A stretch of 64,000 nt of DNA from Boswellia sacra (taxonomy: Eukaryota; Streptophyta; Magnoliopsida; Sapindales; Burseraceae), in contig SNVD02013586.1 in assembly GCA_013180625.2 (NCBI GenBank), forward strand, positions 16,955-80,954, in the 5' to 3' direction. The notes under the pieces were generated by a model. The model was not told the DNA's origin. It worked only from the letters and a program-made list of their open reading frames with translations, and ran no database searches. Both the position numbers and the translations under genes were made by a program. Shown here one piece after another: positions 35,712 to 47,976 of this stretch (the stretch's first letter is position 1; each line of letters opens with the position of its first letter).

Positions 35712-36750
35712 TGATGAACATTTAATTGTGTATGTTTAATAAGAGATTAATTCATCAAATTACACTAATAGTGTCATTAAATTCATCGACTTAAACATAT
35801 TTGTAGTTTTTGTATCTTTTGAATTAGTTTCATCTTAATTTTAGTTTTTGACGCAGGTTAGATAAAATAGGCATAACTTTCTATTTATAGCTCAGAATGG
35901 TGCAAATCTTGATAAGCTGATTAAATTGTCTACAAAATTGTATTTCACAAGCATTATAAAATTCGATCGTCTAATGGACCAAAAATGTGCTTGAAGTGAA
36001 CCCATCTACAGTTTCAGTCCAGCCTGATCATGTCTCCGTATTTTGACCATATCTATTGATATACGTATCCAAATCGTATGATTCAAGATGTTTTATAAAG
36101 CTGAGTGAAATATCTACAACTTTCATGAGACATGTGATCAAAATTATTAATATTTTGACATCAAAATTGGTGGCCAATGTCGGTGCACATGATTATCCAA
36201 GTTGTTAACAATTGTTTCCTTTGTTTTGATAATTTTGCCCCTCAATTGTGTCTAAATATATATGAACTTATGACCTAAAGAGGCATCTTGGCTCTTGGCT
36301 AGGATCTCTTAATATTGTGTTTTCTCTCTTGTGTTTTGTTCTCTTAATATTATTAATAAATCTTGTTCTTCTTGCAATTTATTTCTTTCTTGCATAATGT
36401 CTTGCTAAATTCTCTCTTGCTAAGATGAAAGGGTGAAACCCTTGATATGAGAATAAAGATTTTCTAACCCTTTGACATGTACTTAAAAATCATAATCTTG
36501 AGTTGTTTATTTTACATATTTTATATTTATTTTTTTAATCAATCTTGACACCACTCGTAAAGTGGAGGTCTTGATCCATTGTAGACAATCTTTGACACAT
36601 TAAATGCTTGGATCTTGTCTAGACGTCGTATGGTTCTTGCCTATGATATAATTTTAGCAATGAACCTTTATTTGTTGTAGACATATGGTGATTGGCACAT
36701 TGGATGCTTCAACCCATTTACAAGCAGTGGTATAAATTTAATAATGAAAC
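35712..36750 (+). repeat. 5' LTR of element D, left part
   Basis: Matches the complement of the element C LTRs: TGATGAACA start, then aatagtgtcattaaatt, then ggcataactttctatttatag, and near 36545 ccactcgtaaagtggaggtc. The LTR is interrupted at 36750 by element B. The last five bases, GAAAC (36746-36750), are repeated at 53493-53497 as the target duplication of B. Confidence 0.85.
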
Positions 36751-37642
36751 TGAAAATTTTGGAGGTATGCAGTTATAAGAAATATAACAGTAAACTGTAA
36801 TGTAAATCGGCACAGGAGGATTTTTACGTGGTTTGGTTATAAAAACCTACGTCCACGGATAGCTATAGAGCTGCAATTCACTATGTTCTTGTTTGTACAA
36901 TCTTTAGGACCTTTTACAGTGCTGACTCACTCTCACGCACAAACCTAATCTTTTACAAACAAAATCTTTGCAAAGATCCTAAACACTAGTGACACTACTC
37001 ACTCTCTGTCACAAATAACTTAACAGAACAATGTTAAGTTACACATAACACCCGATGTTTGACACAGAATTACTTAAACACTCAACCCTCTAGTTATCTC
37101 AAGTGTTTACTAATTCACTCAGACGTAAGCAACAACTCATGTACGATTTTTAACTATCATATATGAAAACAAAGACTCAATGAATCAAAGACATAAAGAC
37201 ATTCCTTGGTGTCAAAGCTTTACAATTATAAAGTCATGGAATGCCGTGATGAACAATCAAAAATCTCTCTTGCGCCAATGACCCTCTCACTCAATGCTTG
37301 CTTCCGACTTTTTCATACATCAATATATATTGAGAGATCTTGATATAATCCTCCTAAAAGTCCTGTAAGGATCTCAATCAAGATCACATTAGGATTAGGA
37401 TAAAACAAAATAGGAAATGCTTTATAGTTAATCTCCTAAAGTAATAAGGATATATTAACTATCTTCCTATTTTGATTAGGATACAAAATATTATCCTGAT
37501 CAAGAGAGACAATTATCAAAATATTTCCTATAATAATTATCTAGAAACAGTAAAATAGGAATAAAATACTTTAATTACTTTTATCACAAGTTAACCAAAA
37601 TTTGAACATGTGAATGTCACATGTTTGGCGTGAACACCAACA
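36751..37642 (-). repeat. 3' LTR of element B
   Basis: On the minus strand it starts TGTTGGTGTTC and ends ...ATTTTCA. It is nearly the same as 52603-53492. Confidence 0.95.
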
Positions 37643-38206
37643 ATCTCCCCCTTTTTGGCAACTTGTGATGAAAGCACTCAACTGTTTCTAAGAACAACAT
37701 GATCAGTTAGATATCACTGAAAGTTATCATTAACCATAAGACAGACAAATAACCCATGCAAATAAATAATCAGAAAGCTGTTGTGAAGTACATAACAGCA
37801 CACTGTCACTAGATATATGACTGAACAAAGTTTTACTAGTACACACAGCCTACAAAATAAACGAAAATGTATGTTAAACACAACTGCACTCAAAATCATC
37901 TGCAGCATTCATTCACTGTATTGATGTAGATAATGCAGCAAGTCATGCAAGTGCACACAACATATAACAGAGTCATTCTCCCCCTCACTTCTTACTTATC
38001 CCTTTTGAGAAACAAGCAACACAACAAAATTAGTAAGCTGAGAGAATAAAATAAAAAAATAAACAAAAGTAGTTCAGAACAGAATAAAAACAAGTAGTTC
38101 AGCAACAAATAAAAGTAGTTAAAATAGAAAGTCATGGAATGTCAACCAACAGCCAAGGTAAATTCATTGAATTTTCTCCCCCTTGATGTGTGATCTTCTC
38201 CCCCTT
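37643..38206 (-). other. Multiple polypurine tracts before the 3' LTR of element B
   Basis: On the minus strand, GGGGGAG-type tracts occur at about 38198-38206, 38176-38184, 37978-37985 and immediately before the LTR at 37643-37656 (AAAAAGGGGGAGAT). Repeated polypurine tracts upstream of the 3' LTR are a reported hallmark of Sireviruses; the last one would prime plus-strand synthesis. The stretch between them is non-coding. Confidence 0.75.
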
Positions 38207-38230
38207 GATTTCAGCACAAGTGACCAAAAT

Positions 38231-40086
38231 CTAACTAGGTCTGGGAGACTTCCTGACCGGTGGTGAGGTAGAGCTGCCAGGGCATTTGACAGATTTGCGA
38301 GCCACATGTTTAACCCTGTGCTTAGGAGTAGAGATTTGCTGATCAGATGGGGCTGGTTCTGTTGGAGCTGCAACTGGTGCTGGTTGTGTAGTAGGACTTA
38401 GTGCTGGAGGAACTTCAGTTGTATCCGAGGAAGTGGATGTAACTTCAGCAACTACTCTGCGTATGTCCCTTTCAATTCTTTTTGCACTTGTTTCAGTGGT
38501 TTGAGCAGGCGGTTGTGAAGATGGAACTGGTGACTCAGGTGCTGGCAGAGGAGGAGATGGTGGATAAGGTTCTTCTTCAGCTGCTACAGGTTCAGGAATA
38601 TCCAGGGATTCTTTCTCAGTAGATGGTGAAGGCTGTTTTATTCCAGAATCTATTTTTGTTGGTTCATCTAAATCAGACTCATCTTGCAAAGTGGGAGCAG
38701 ATTTTTCTGATTTCTGCTTCTTCTGACCAGATGAATTCTTCACCATTTTTAGTTTCTTCTTTCCCTTTTGGATACTTCCCTTTACAGAGGCCTTGTTGGA
38801 TTTGTCTTTTGGCTTCTGTGCTGCTGGTTTGTCTTTCTTAATAGCAGGCTGTGCAGCTGGACTTGATGGACTTGGACCTGTGTGCTCAGATGGTGTTGCA
38901 GTGGTTTCAGAAATATCAGCAGCTGGTGTTTCTAGAACCACAGGTTCAGGTTTTGGTTCAGATGCATAATGTGTGTTGTTGTGGATGGAGGCTGTTTGAA
39001 AAACTGATTTTCCAACACAGATTGCTTAAGCTTAATGTCCTTTAAATGCTGCAGAATTTCTGTCAAAGTAGCATTGATTAATTCAAGTTTTTTCTCAACA
39101 AATTTCAATTGATTCTTCCTAACTCTCATGGGTTTAGGCTCAGGTGCAGGTAGATTAGTTTGATCATGCAATCGCTGAAGGAAACCCTTGGTAATTGACT
39201 TAGATAGAACCTCGGTTTGTTCACTAGAACTTACAGGAATGTTGTTCTGAGCCAGAATGCCTTGTATCATACTGGGGAACACAAGCAAATAGTAATATGA
39301 GTGATAGGAACCAATTTGAACAATTGTTCTATATGCTAACAGTCCAAAATTTACTGGCCTATTAGTTCCTAAACAAAAGAGGAGTTTCAATCTATCTTCC
39401 GTAATCTGATTCTAATGAGTAGAAGGAAGCCAATTAAACTGAGCTATCTTGTGTAACACTCGGTATTTCTTCCTAAGAAATTTCTGGTCAAGACCATCTC
39501 TGGGTTTCCACTTGATATCTATTCGACCAGTAACTTCCTTAATTATTTCTTCCATGTTATATTCTTCATCTATAGAATGCATGCTGCCTATTGGTATGTC
39601 CAGAAAAGAGTTTATGATATTGGGAGAGAATTTCACAAACTTCCCCCGACAGTAGACTTTATGATAATGAAAACTCTTAGGATCATCAATGGCACTTGAT
39701 ATGTTAGCATAGAATTCTTGAATCAAAGTTTTTACAGAAGGAAGAAAATTTGATACCGTTCGAGTCCAGTAGTTGGACTCAATCATCTAATCGACACCAT
39801 ATGTGTTGAAGTCCGAGAGTTTCACTGGCCTTTCCAAATGTAGCTTCCTTTGTGAAGTAATCTCTTCAACCTTCTGTTTGACTATCGCAGTGAGAAATTT
39901 ATTGTATTTTGGCTTGACTTTGTCCTTAATCTTCTTCACTGGTACTTGTTCATCCTCGCTTATGGCTGGATCAACTGCACTTGTTGCCTGTTTATGTTGC
40001 GTAGGAGGCGACTGACTGCTGTTGCTACTGTCATGACTGGAGTTGCTTGAAGAAGAAGCACTGGCTGTCAAGTTGGATGATGTCAT
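38231..40086 (-). pseudogene. Third (env-like / plant transposon protein) ORF of element B
   Basis: On the minus strand it starts MTSSNLTASASSSS at 40086, then an acidic stretch, then the conserved domain ERPVKLSDFNTYGV, EFYANISSAIDD, VYCRGKFVKFSPNIINSFL and LLFCLGTNRPVNFGLLAYRT. A helical region follows (VEKKLELINATLTEILQHL), then a long Pro/Ser/Thr/Lys-rich tail ending RKSPRPS at 38231. Breaks are a TAG at 39787-39789, a stop near 39410 and a frameshift near 38940. Colinear with element A, whose copy has different breaks, so the family once had an intact protein here. Function unknown; no clear transmembrane segment was seen. Confidence 0.78.
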
Positions 40087-40941
40087 GGCTAGGGTTCCGA
40101 AACTACAAAAAGTTTTTAGAACAGAGATAGAGAGATGCGAGACAGGGAAGCAACTGTGGAAGAGGGATTATATGAATAGGAGAAGCCCAGAAAATATTGT
40201 TATATATATACTAGGCCGATTTTAAAGAAATTTTTTATTTTCATCAAAAATTAATTAATGTCTTTCCTTTCCAAAAAAAAAAAAAACTGTTTAATAACTC
40301 CCTTCAAAACACTTCAATTCAAATTTGAATTAAATTCAAATAAGGAATACTGATAGAATAAGGACTCCCGCCGTTGAGACTTCTCTCCCTTAGTGTAACG
40401 ATGCTGACATGGCAATATTTGACACATGGACACACAAGTGACTTAATGTTGGATAAGCACTTAGAACATTGTTATGAAAAATGTAACAGAACACAATTAA
40501 CAATATTACAACAGTAATATCTAAATTATCATATTTTTCACTCTAAGAAAGCATAATTTTTAAAGCTAAGTAATTCACACATTAAATTTTATTTTGAATC
40601 TATTAAGTGGACAACTTGAGCATGCTTCTTACACACACAAAAGTTAGTCTCAATGTGAATTTACTAATTAATACAGTAGCTTTCACACATGTATAGAGGT
40701 AGCCCTTTTTTCATTTGAGTGGGTGACCTCACCATATTTCCTAGATACAATGAAGTTACGCTCAATGGATGGCTTTCACACATCATATACTGGTAGCCCT
40801 CTCTATATTTTTCATTTTAAAACCAGTATTTAATTATTCACACAATTTTTATATCACAGCTCAAAACATGCTAATTTAGAAGGAAACTTATGATACTATA
40901 GATATGAATAACATAACAGTGTTCAGTGTTCACTCATATAA
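40087..40941 (-). other. Spacer between pol and third ORF of element B
   Basis: Non-coding, with the same pair of short related blocks as element A (around 40685-40730 and 40770-40810 in plus coordinates, containing gctttcacacat and gtagccct). Confidence 0.6.
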
Positions 40942-43900
40942 CTAACAAATGCCTAAGGCTTTTCTTAGATTTTCAAACCTTGTTGTGTCCAATGCCTTAG
41001 TGAACAAGTCAGCTAATTGTTTATCAGTGGAGATGTGCTCAATGTATATCACCTTAGATTCTACTAGTTCCCTTATAAAATGGTATCTAATATCAATGTG
41101 TTTTGTTCTAGAATGCTGAATAGGATTTTTGGAAATATTTATGGCACTAGTATTATCACAAAATATAGTTATAGGCTTTTGTTCAATACCATAATAACTC
41201 AAAATTTGCTTCATCGATAATAGTTGCGTACAACAACTCCCTGCTGCTATATATTCGGCTTCAGTTGTAGACAAAGAAATTGAATTATGCTTCTTGTTGT
41301 GCCAAGATACCACGTTAGTACCAAGATAAAAACAACCTCCTGAAGTGCTTTTTCTATCATCTGCATTTCCTGCCCAATCTGCATCACTGAATCCTGCAAG
41401 ACAATCATTTGTGTCTTTAGAAAACCATATTCCATAATCACATGTTCCATGTACATACCTGATGATTCTCTTTGCTGCTGCAAGATGTGATTCTTTGGGA
41501 TTTGCTTGAAACCTTGCACAAAGTCCTACACTAAAGCTCAAATCTGGTCTGCTTGCTATGAGGTAAAGTAGGCTGCCAATAATGCTTCGGTATAAGCTTG
41601 CATCAACTTCTTTTCCTACATTATCTTTTGAAAGTTTCAAATTAGTACTGATAGGAGTTTTCATTGATTTTGCATTCTCAAGCCCAAATTTCTTTACTAG
41701 ATTTTTGGCATATTTTGATTGAGATATGAATATCCCATCATTCATTTGCTTAACTTGCAATCCAAGAAAGAAATTTAATTCTCCTACCATGCTCATCTCA
41801 AACTCTTCCTGCATCAACTTAACAAACTCATTAATTTTGCTTTTGTTAGTTGATCCGAAAATAATGTCATCAACATATATTTGAGCAACAATAAAATAGG
41901 TTGATGCATGTTTGATAAACAAGGTCTTATCATTGCTGCCTCTTTTACAACCTCCATTGATCAAGAAGTTTGTCAACCTTTCATACCAAGCTCTAGGAGC
42001 TTGTTTCAAACCATACAAAGCTTTGTGCAATTTGTACACAAAATCAGGATGTTTAGGATCTTCAAATCCTTTAGGCTGTTCAACAAAAACTTCTTCATTG
42101 AGATAGCCATTTAAAAATGCAGTTTTAACATCCATTTGATACAACTTCAAATCAAGCAAACAAGCAATTGTAAGTAGTAATCTGATTTACTCAAGTCTAG
42201 CTACAGGTGCAAAGGTCTCATCAAAGTCTATGCCTTCAACTTGTGTGTAACCTTGTGCAACTAACCTAGCTTTATTCCTTACTACTTGACCACTTTCATC
42301 AGTTTTATTTTTGAAAATCCATTTAGTTTCAATGACATTTATACCATCTGGCCTAAAAACTAATTCCCACACTTCATTTCTTTTAAACTGATTAAGTTCA
42401 TCTTGCATAGCTTGAATCCACACTTCTTCTTTTAAAGCTTCTTTCACATTTTTTGATTCAACTAAAGAAACATAACATGCAAACCTTACCTGATTTCTTA
42501 CCTTGCTCTGGGTTTTCATCATACCATCTGGTGTTCCAATGATAGAACTTGTTGGATGTGCCTTCTGAATCCATGTAGGTGGATCTTTTCTCTCTTCATC
42601 ATCCCAGATTGAGCTTTTGTCCAAATCTGAGTTGTCAGATGTTACTGTTATGTCAGGTGTAATAGCAGCTGTTTCTTCCTTCATAACAGCATCGTCCTTT
42701 TTGTTGTTGTTTGAATCTGATTTTTCTGAATCTTCTGTGAAGCTAGTTATGCTTTCCTCTTGTGAGTATTTCACATAATCATCAAGGTCATCAAATATTA
42801 CATTTACAGATTCCATGACTACCTCAATTCTCAGATTGCAAACTCGAAAAGCTTTACTGTTTTGTGCATATCCCACAAAGACTCCTTCATCACTCCTTGG
42901 ATCCAATTTTTCTAACAGTTCTCTGTCGTTTAAGATGTAACACCTGCAACTAAAGACATGAAAATATTTCAAATTAGGTTTTCTTCCTTTCAAGATTTCA
43001 TAAGGTGTCTGGTTAGTGCCAGGTCTAAGAAAAACTCTATTTGAAATATAGCAAGTAGTGCTTATAGCTTCAGCCTATAGCCTCTTGGTCAACTTCTTGC
43101 TATTAAGCATTACTCTTGCCATCTCTTGAAGAGTTCTATTCTTCCTCTTTACAATGCCATTCTGTTCAGGGGTTTTAGGAGCTGAAAATTCATGATCAAT
43201 TCTATGATATTTGCAAACGTCAGCATAGCTAACGTTTTCAAACTCTTTTCCATGATCACTTCTTATTCTCATAATCCTTCCAATGTTCCTATTTTGCTCA
43301 TTTACAAGCTTGACACAAAGGTTCCTAAAAGCATCAAAAGTGTCAGATTTTTCTTTAATGAAGTCAACCCAAGTATATCTAGAAAAATCACCCACACAAA
43401 CAAGTATATATCTCTTACCTGTAATGCTTTCAATTTGCATGGGACCCATAAGATCAATGTGAAGCAAATCAAGTATTTTAGAAGTACTAAGATATGGATT
43501 TGATTTGTGTGAACTTCTGATTTGTTTTCCCATTTGACATGGTCCACAAATTTTATCAATTTTATTGTCAAGTTTAGGAACCCTCTTACAGCACCTAACT
43601 TAGTTAATTTAATCAAGTCTTTGTAATTTAAGTGTCCTAACTTTTGATGCCACAATTCTAAATCCGAAATCCTAGCATGAAATGCAATTTCTACTAGATA
43701 ACAATTATCTAAAGATCTATTACCTTGTAGAATGCATTCACCAAGGTTGTCTAAGACCATGCATTTGTTTTGTGTGAAGTTAACAGTATACTTTTCATCA
43801 CAAATCTGATTAATGCTAATAAGATTAGCTTTTAAGTCTTCCACTAAAAGAACATTTCTAAAATTGGGTAGGCCTTTGACATTCAAAGTGCCTTTACCAA

Positions 43901-44030
43901 TAATCTTACTTGTTGCTCCATCTCCAAAAGTAACATTTCCATCCCTGCATGCTTTAAAATCTATTAGAAACAATTTATTTCCAGTCATGTGCCTGGAACA
44001 ATCGCTATCAAAATATCACAAATCATTAGA
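40942..44030 (-). pseudogene. Copia pol of element B (PR-IN-RT-RH), few breaks
   Basis: On the minus strand, the protease reads DSDCSRHMTG (44009 down), where the family has DSG, so the active-site Gly is Asp. Just before it a Trp codon is TGA (44016-44018). The integrase zinc region (LELWHQKLGHLNYKDL, CGPCQMGK) is followed by the core, including RYTWVDFIKEKS, SDHGKEF and TPEQNGIVKRKNR. A frameshift lies near 43570 and a TAG at 43075-43077. RT continues at 42993-42187 with an in-frame stop between 42186 and 42160, then [17 protein letters not shown] and YVDD (about 41870). RNase H ends with the stop after KALGIC at 40942. The integrase core that element A has lost is present here. Confidence 0.9.
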
Positions 44031-44571
44031 TGCATGATTAAGTGCAGTAAAGGCAACATGGCATACTGTTTTGTCTTTCTTAACCCACTGTTGTTGTGAT
44101 TTCGGTAACAGTTTAAATTGTTTCAATTTTTTATGTAAAAGATTCAACAATTTAAAGCATCTAGGCCTGATATGTCCCTTTTTACCGCAAAAATAGCAAA
44201 TAGAAATGAATTTTCTTACCTTTTCAGGGCTGGATCTGAAAGAACTCAGTGGAGAAACATAAGTTTCACTGCTTTTGGAATTTGGACTTGACTTTAAAGA
44301 GGTAGGTTCAAAGCTCTTACCTGATGTTGAAGCTTTCACAAAGACTATTTTGGATGAAGATGCAACGTTTCCTTCTGTGTACCCCAATCCATGTTTGTTG
44401 GAGTTGTCTCTTCCAAGATTCAAAACTTGATCAAGTTTGGCTACTCTAATTTTGAGCTGATCAACACACTTCTTGCTATCAGCCAGTTCTGTTGTGATTT
44501 TCTCAATATATGCTGTTTTGTCTGTCAAAAAAGTCTCAAGTTCAGTGATGTGATTTTCAGCATAAGCTTTT
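44031..44571 (-). pseudogene. Element B gag, 3' part (after element C)
   Basis: Continues the coiled coil (AYAENHITELETFLTDKTAY) interrupted by element C, then a Ser-rich stretch, then the second CCHC knuckle CYFCGKKGHIRPRC (about 44200), intact here and broken by a stop in element A. The bases ctttt at 44567-44571 are the left copy of the element C target duplication. Confidence 0.85.
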
Positions 44572-46100
44572 TGACACATCCGAAAAAGGATTGTCTCCCA
44601 AGTATAGGAGTGTCAAAGTAATAATCCTGGTGAGACCGAGGTCGATCCACGAGGAAGGGGACTTTAGCGTTACAAGTTATAAGATAAGCAAATATGATAT
44701 GAATAATTCAAAGAAATAACAAGATAATATCAATAAATATGTAAGATGGTAGGCGGTATTACCGACCATTCAAATATAAAACAAAAAGCAAGAGGAGGTA
44801 AAACCATCCATGGAAATAGGTGGTATAACCAACCATAGTAAATTAAAGAACAATTTCATAAGGTGGTAGAACCTACCATAGTAAATAAAATAAAAAGTTC
44901 ATAAACAATAGAATAATTAAAATACAAGAGGAATTAACACAATAACAATGAAGGCTAAGGTTAGGGGATCCGTCCATTGATATTTCAAATAAGGATAATT
45001 AACCCATTTTAGTTATATGAATTATATTTGTTTCATTATCAATATTTATACCACTTCTTGTAAATGGGTTCAAGCATCCAATGTGTCAATCATCATATGT
45101 CTACAACAAATCAAGGTTCCTAACTAGATTCGTGTCGGTAAGGAAGAACCATACATCATCTAGAAAGGATCCAAGCATTTGATGTGCCAAGGATTGTCGA
45201 CAATGGATCAAGACCTCCACTTTACGAGTGGTGTCAAGATTGATTAAGAAATTAAATATAAATCATATTGAATAAACATTATAAGATTAAGATTATTAAG
45301 CACATATTAAGGGTTAGAGAATCCTTATTCTCATATCAAGGGTTTCACCCTTTCACCTTAGCAAAAGAGAAATTAGAAGAACATTATAATAGAAAGAAAA
45401 TAAAATGCAAGAAAAATGAAATTCATTAATAACATAGACACACAAAACACAATACAAGATCCTAGCCAAAGCCAAAATGTTCCAGCCAAGGCCAAGATGC
45501 CCTAATGGGTCACAAGGCACCTCTATTTATAGATACATCCAGGGGCAAACTTGTCAAATTACAAGGGCATAATTGTCAAATATTAGTTGTAAATATCTTT
45601 GACAATTGGGATCATTAGGCACTGACTTTGACCATCAATTTTGACATCGAAATGTTGTGAATTTTAATCACATGTCTTCATGAAAGTTGTAGATATTTCT
45701 CTCAGCTTTCTAGAACATATTGATTTGCACAATTTGGATACGTATTTTGAGAGATACGGTCCAAATACTGAGGCCTGGTCAGACTGGGCCGAGACTGTAG
45801 ATGGGTTCACTTCAAGCCCAATTTTGGTCCACTAAGAGCCCGAATTTGATGATGTTTGTGAAATGTAATCTTGTAGACAATTAAATCAGCTTTCCAAAAC
45901 ATTAAGAATTGCACCATTCTGATCTATAAATAGAGAGTTATGCCCATTTTACCGAACCTGTAACAAAACCAAAATTAAGAGAAATTAATTCCAAAGATGC
46001 AAATGCTACAAATATGCTTAAGTTGAGGAATTTAATGACACTATTAATGCAATATGATGAACTAAACTCTTATTAAACATGCATATTTAAGTGTTCATCA
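44572..46100 (-). repeat. 3' LTR of element C
   Basis: 1529 bp; on the minus strand it starts TGATGAACAC and ends GGATGTGTCA. It contains a segment of about 144 bp (near 44740-44885), with repeated ggtggtagaacctaccatag-type units, that the 5' LTR lacks but element D's LTR retains. Confidence 0.92.
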
Positions 46101-46111
46101 CACCCCCCAAC
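46101..46111 (-). other. Polypurine tract of element C
   Basis: On the minus strand GTTGGGGGGTG directly before the 3' LTR start; primer for plus-strand DNA synthesis by family knowledge. Confidence 0.75.
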
Positions 46112-46407
46112 TAGCTTATTGCTAGTCCCTAGCAATTAAAGCGTTATTATTTAGAAGTGATTTATAGAATTTTACATCCAAGGTGGTCATTATTGCACTC
46201 TCCTTGATTTTATCCAAATAAACAAACTCTCAACCAATTATTATTATTTTTTTTTTTATGACTCATGTACCCTTCGGTCAAGATTTCTGTAAACCTTCTT
46301 TTTGTGCTCAGTCAACACATGACTATGGGGCTTATTAGAAAGAAGCCATATCGGTTCTAATATTTGTTAAGGCTAACAACCTTAGATAAGGGGCATTTAT
46401 TCATTTG

Positions 46408-46438
<31 letters not shown>

Positions 46439-47976
46439 TTTTTCTTTTTTTTTTTTGAAAGAATGCATCTTTAACCCATGTAGCGAGCCTTAGGCTAATG
46501 ACTCCCAGACCAGTTGGCCTTAGGGCATTAGGTGTTAAGACACCCCTACGAGCTTAACGACTCGGGTTGCTGATGCTTTATTTTTGCTTAGAAACTTGTG
46601 GATAGTGCAATGTTCAATCCCATTAAGCTTTCTCCTTAATCCATGTAGCGAGCTTTGGGCCAATAGCTCCCAAACCAGTTGGTCTTAGGGTATTAGGTGT
46701 TGAGGCACCCCTCGGGCTTAATTGCTCGAATTAAGGAGGCTACGAGACCAAACTTATCCACAATTGCTTTCTTCTTTTTTTATCACTTTTTTATCACTTT
46801 TTTTTTTAACTTTCCCCTTTCTTTGTGTTGTTATCCTAAACAAAACAAAAGAACTCAATATTACAACATTTCATTTTGCCATCCACAATCATGCATCAAG
46901 GTATGTGTGTGTGTGTGAAGAAAGGTTCATGAATACTTGCTTAATGAGTACATAAGCACACAATTTTTAAATGATAAGGTTGTGAGAGTTCATAGATTTG
47001 AATAATTCAAAGTGAAATGAATAAGACCTCCTTGTTATAAAATTCAAAAATCAAGACTAAATAATATCAAGTTAGCTAAAATGAGTTCACAAGATCAAAA
47101 TAAAATGACAAATTGGTTAGAATGGGTTTCAAGAGTTCAAACTGGCGCCTCCTAGTCTGTCATTCCTGACCCATAATGCGTCTCAAGAGGATTTAAACTC
47201 CTTACACCGCACTCTGAATCTAATTACTAACTCACTTTTTTTTTTAAAGAAAAAGAAAATTCAAGACACACTTATGTCTACTATCCTTCCCCCCAACCAA
47301 ATGAAACATTGTCCTCAATGTTTAAATGTAGAGAGATAAAGCATAGGAGACATTACCTGAAGCTTCTGTTATTCAAGAGAGATGACCTAAAAGACTCATA
47401 AAATAAAATCCTACGAATAAAATAAAAGATAAGAAATTTAAAATTGATGGCACAAATGCATGTGTATAGGTAGTTGTGACTGTGGCTCACATCTTCCTCT
47501 GGTTTTACGTCCAGAAACGGCTTAAACACCTTCTATGAGTTGGGGATATGCTTCCCATCCAGTTTTCTTATAAACTGGCAAACAGGGTCGTTTTGAGTCA
47601 GATTCCCAAGACTATGAAGAAAATGAGAGAGAAGAAAAGAAAATGGATGCAAGGTGAGCAACAGTTTTTAGGGAACTAAAAAAAATCGACTTTAAAAGTC
47701 ACGGAGTACCGTATCCGCCACTTGACCGAAAAACAAAATACAAACACACAAATAAAATAAAAGCACATAAAATAAAATGAAAACAAACTAGAAATGATAG
47801 CAAAAATCAAGAATAAAAATAAAAATATGGCACCGATGGATGAAATTTGAACAATCGTAAAAAAAAAAAAAGCCAAAAGAGGAATCTCTTTGAAAGTAAT
47901 TTACTACGGTCAAAAATATGCCATTGAGGTGGTACCTTTCTTTTTCCTTTATTTGTAAGAATGAAAAAGATTACCA
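46112..47976 (-). other. Non-coding interior of element C, with a 95-bp direct repeat
   Basis: No pol remains were recognised. Two copies of a block of about 95 bp, starting aa(c/t)ccatgtagcgagc and containing ccagttgg-cttagggyattaggtgtt, lie at 46473-46566 and 46638-46732, about 165 bp apart. An (AT)n run is at about 46408-46433 and a (GT)n run at about 46903-46917. Confidence 0.7.
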
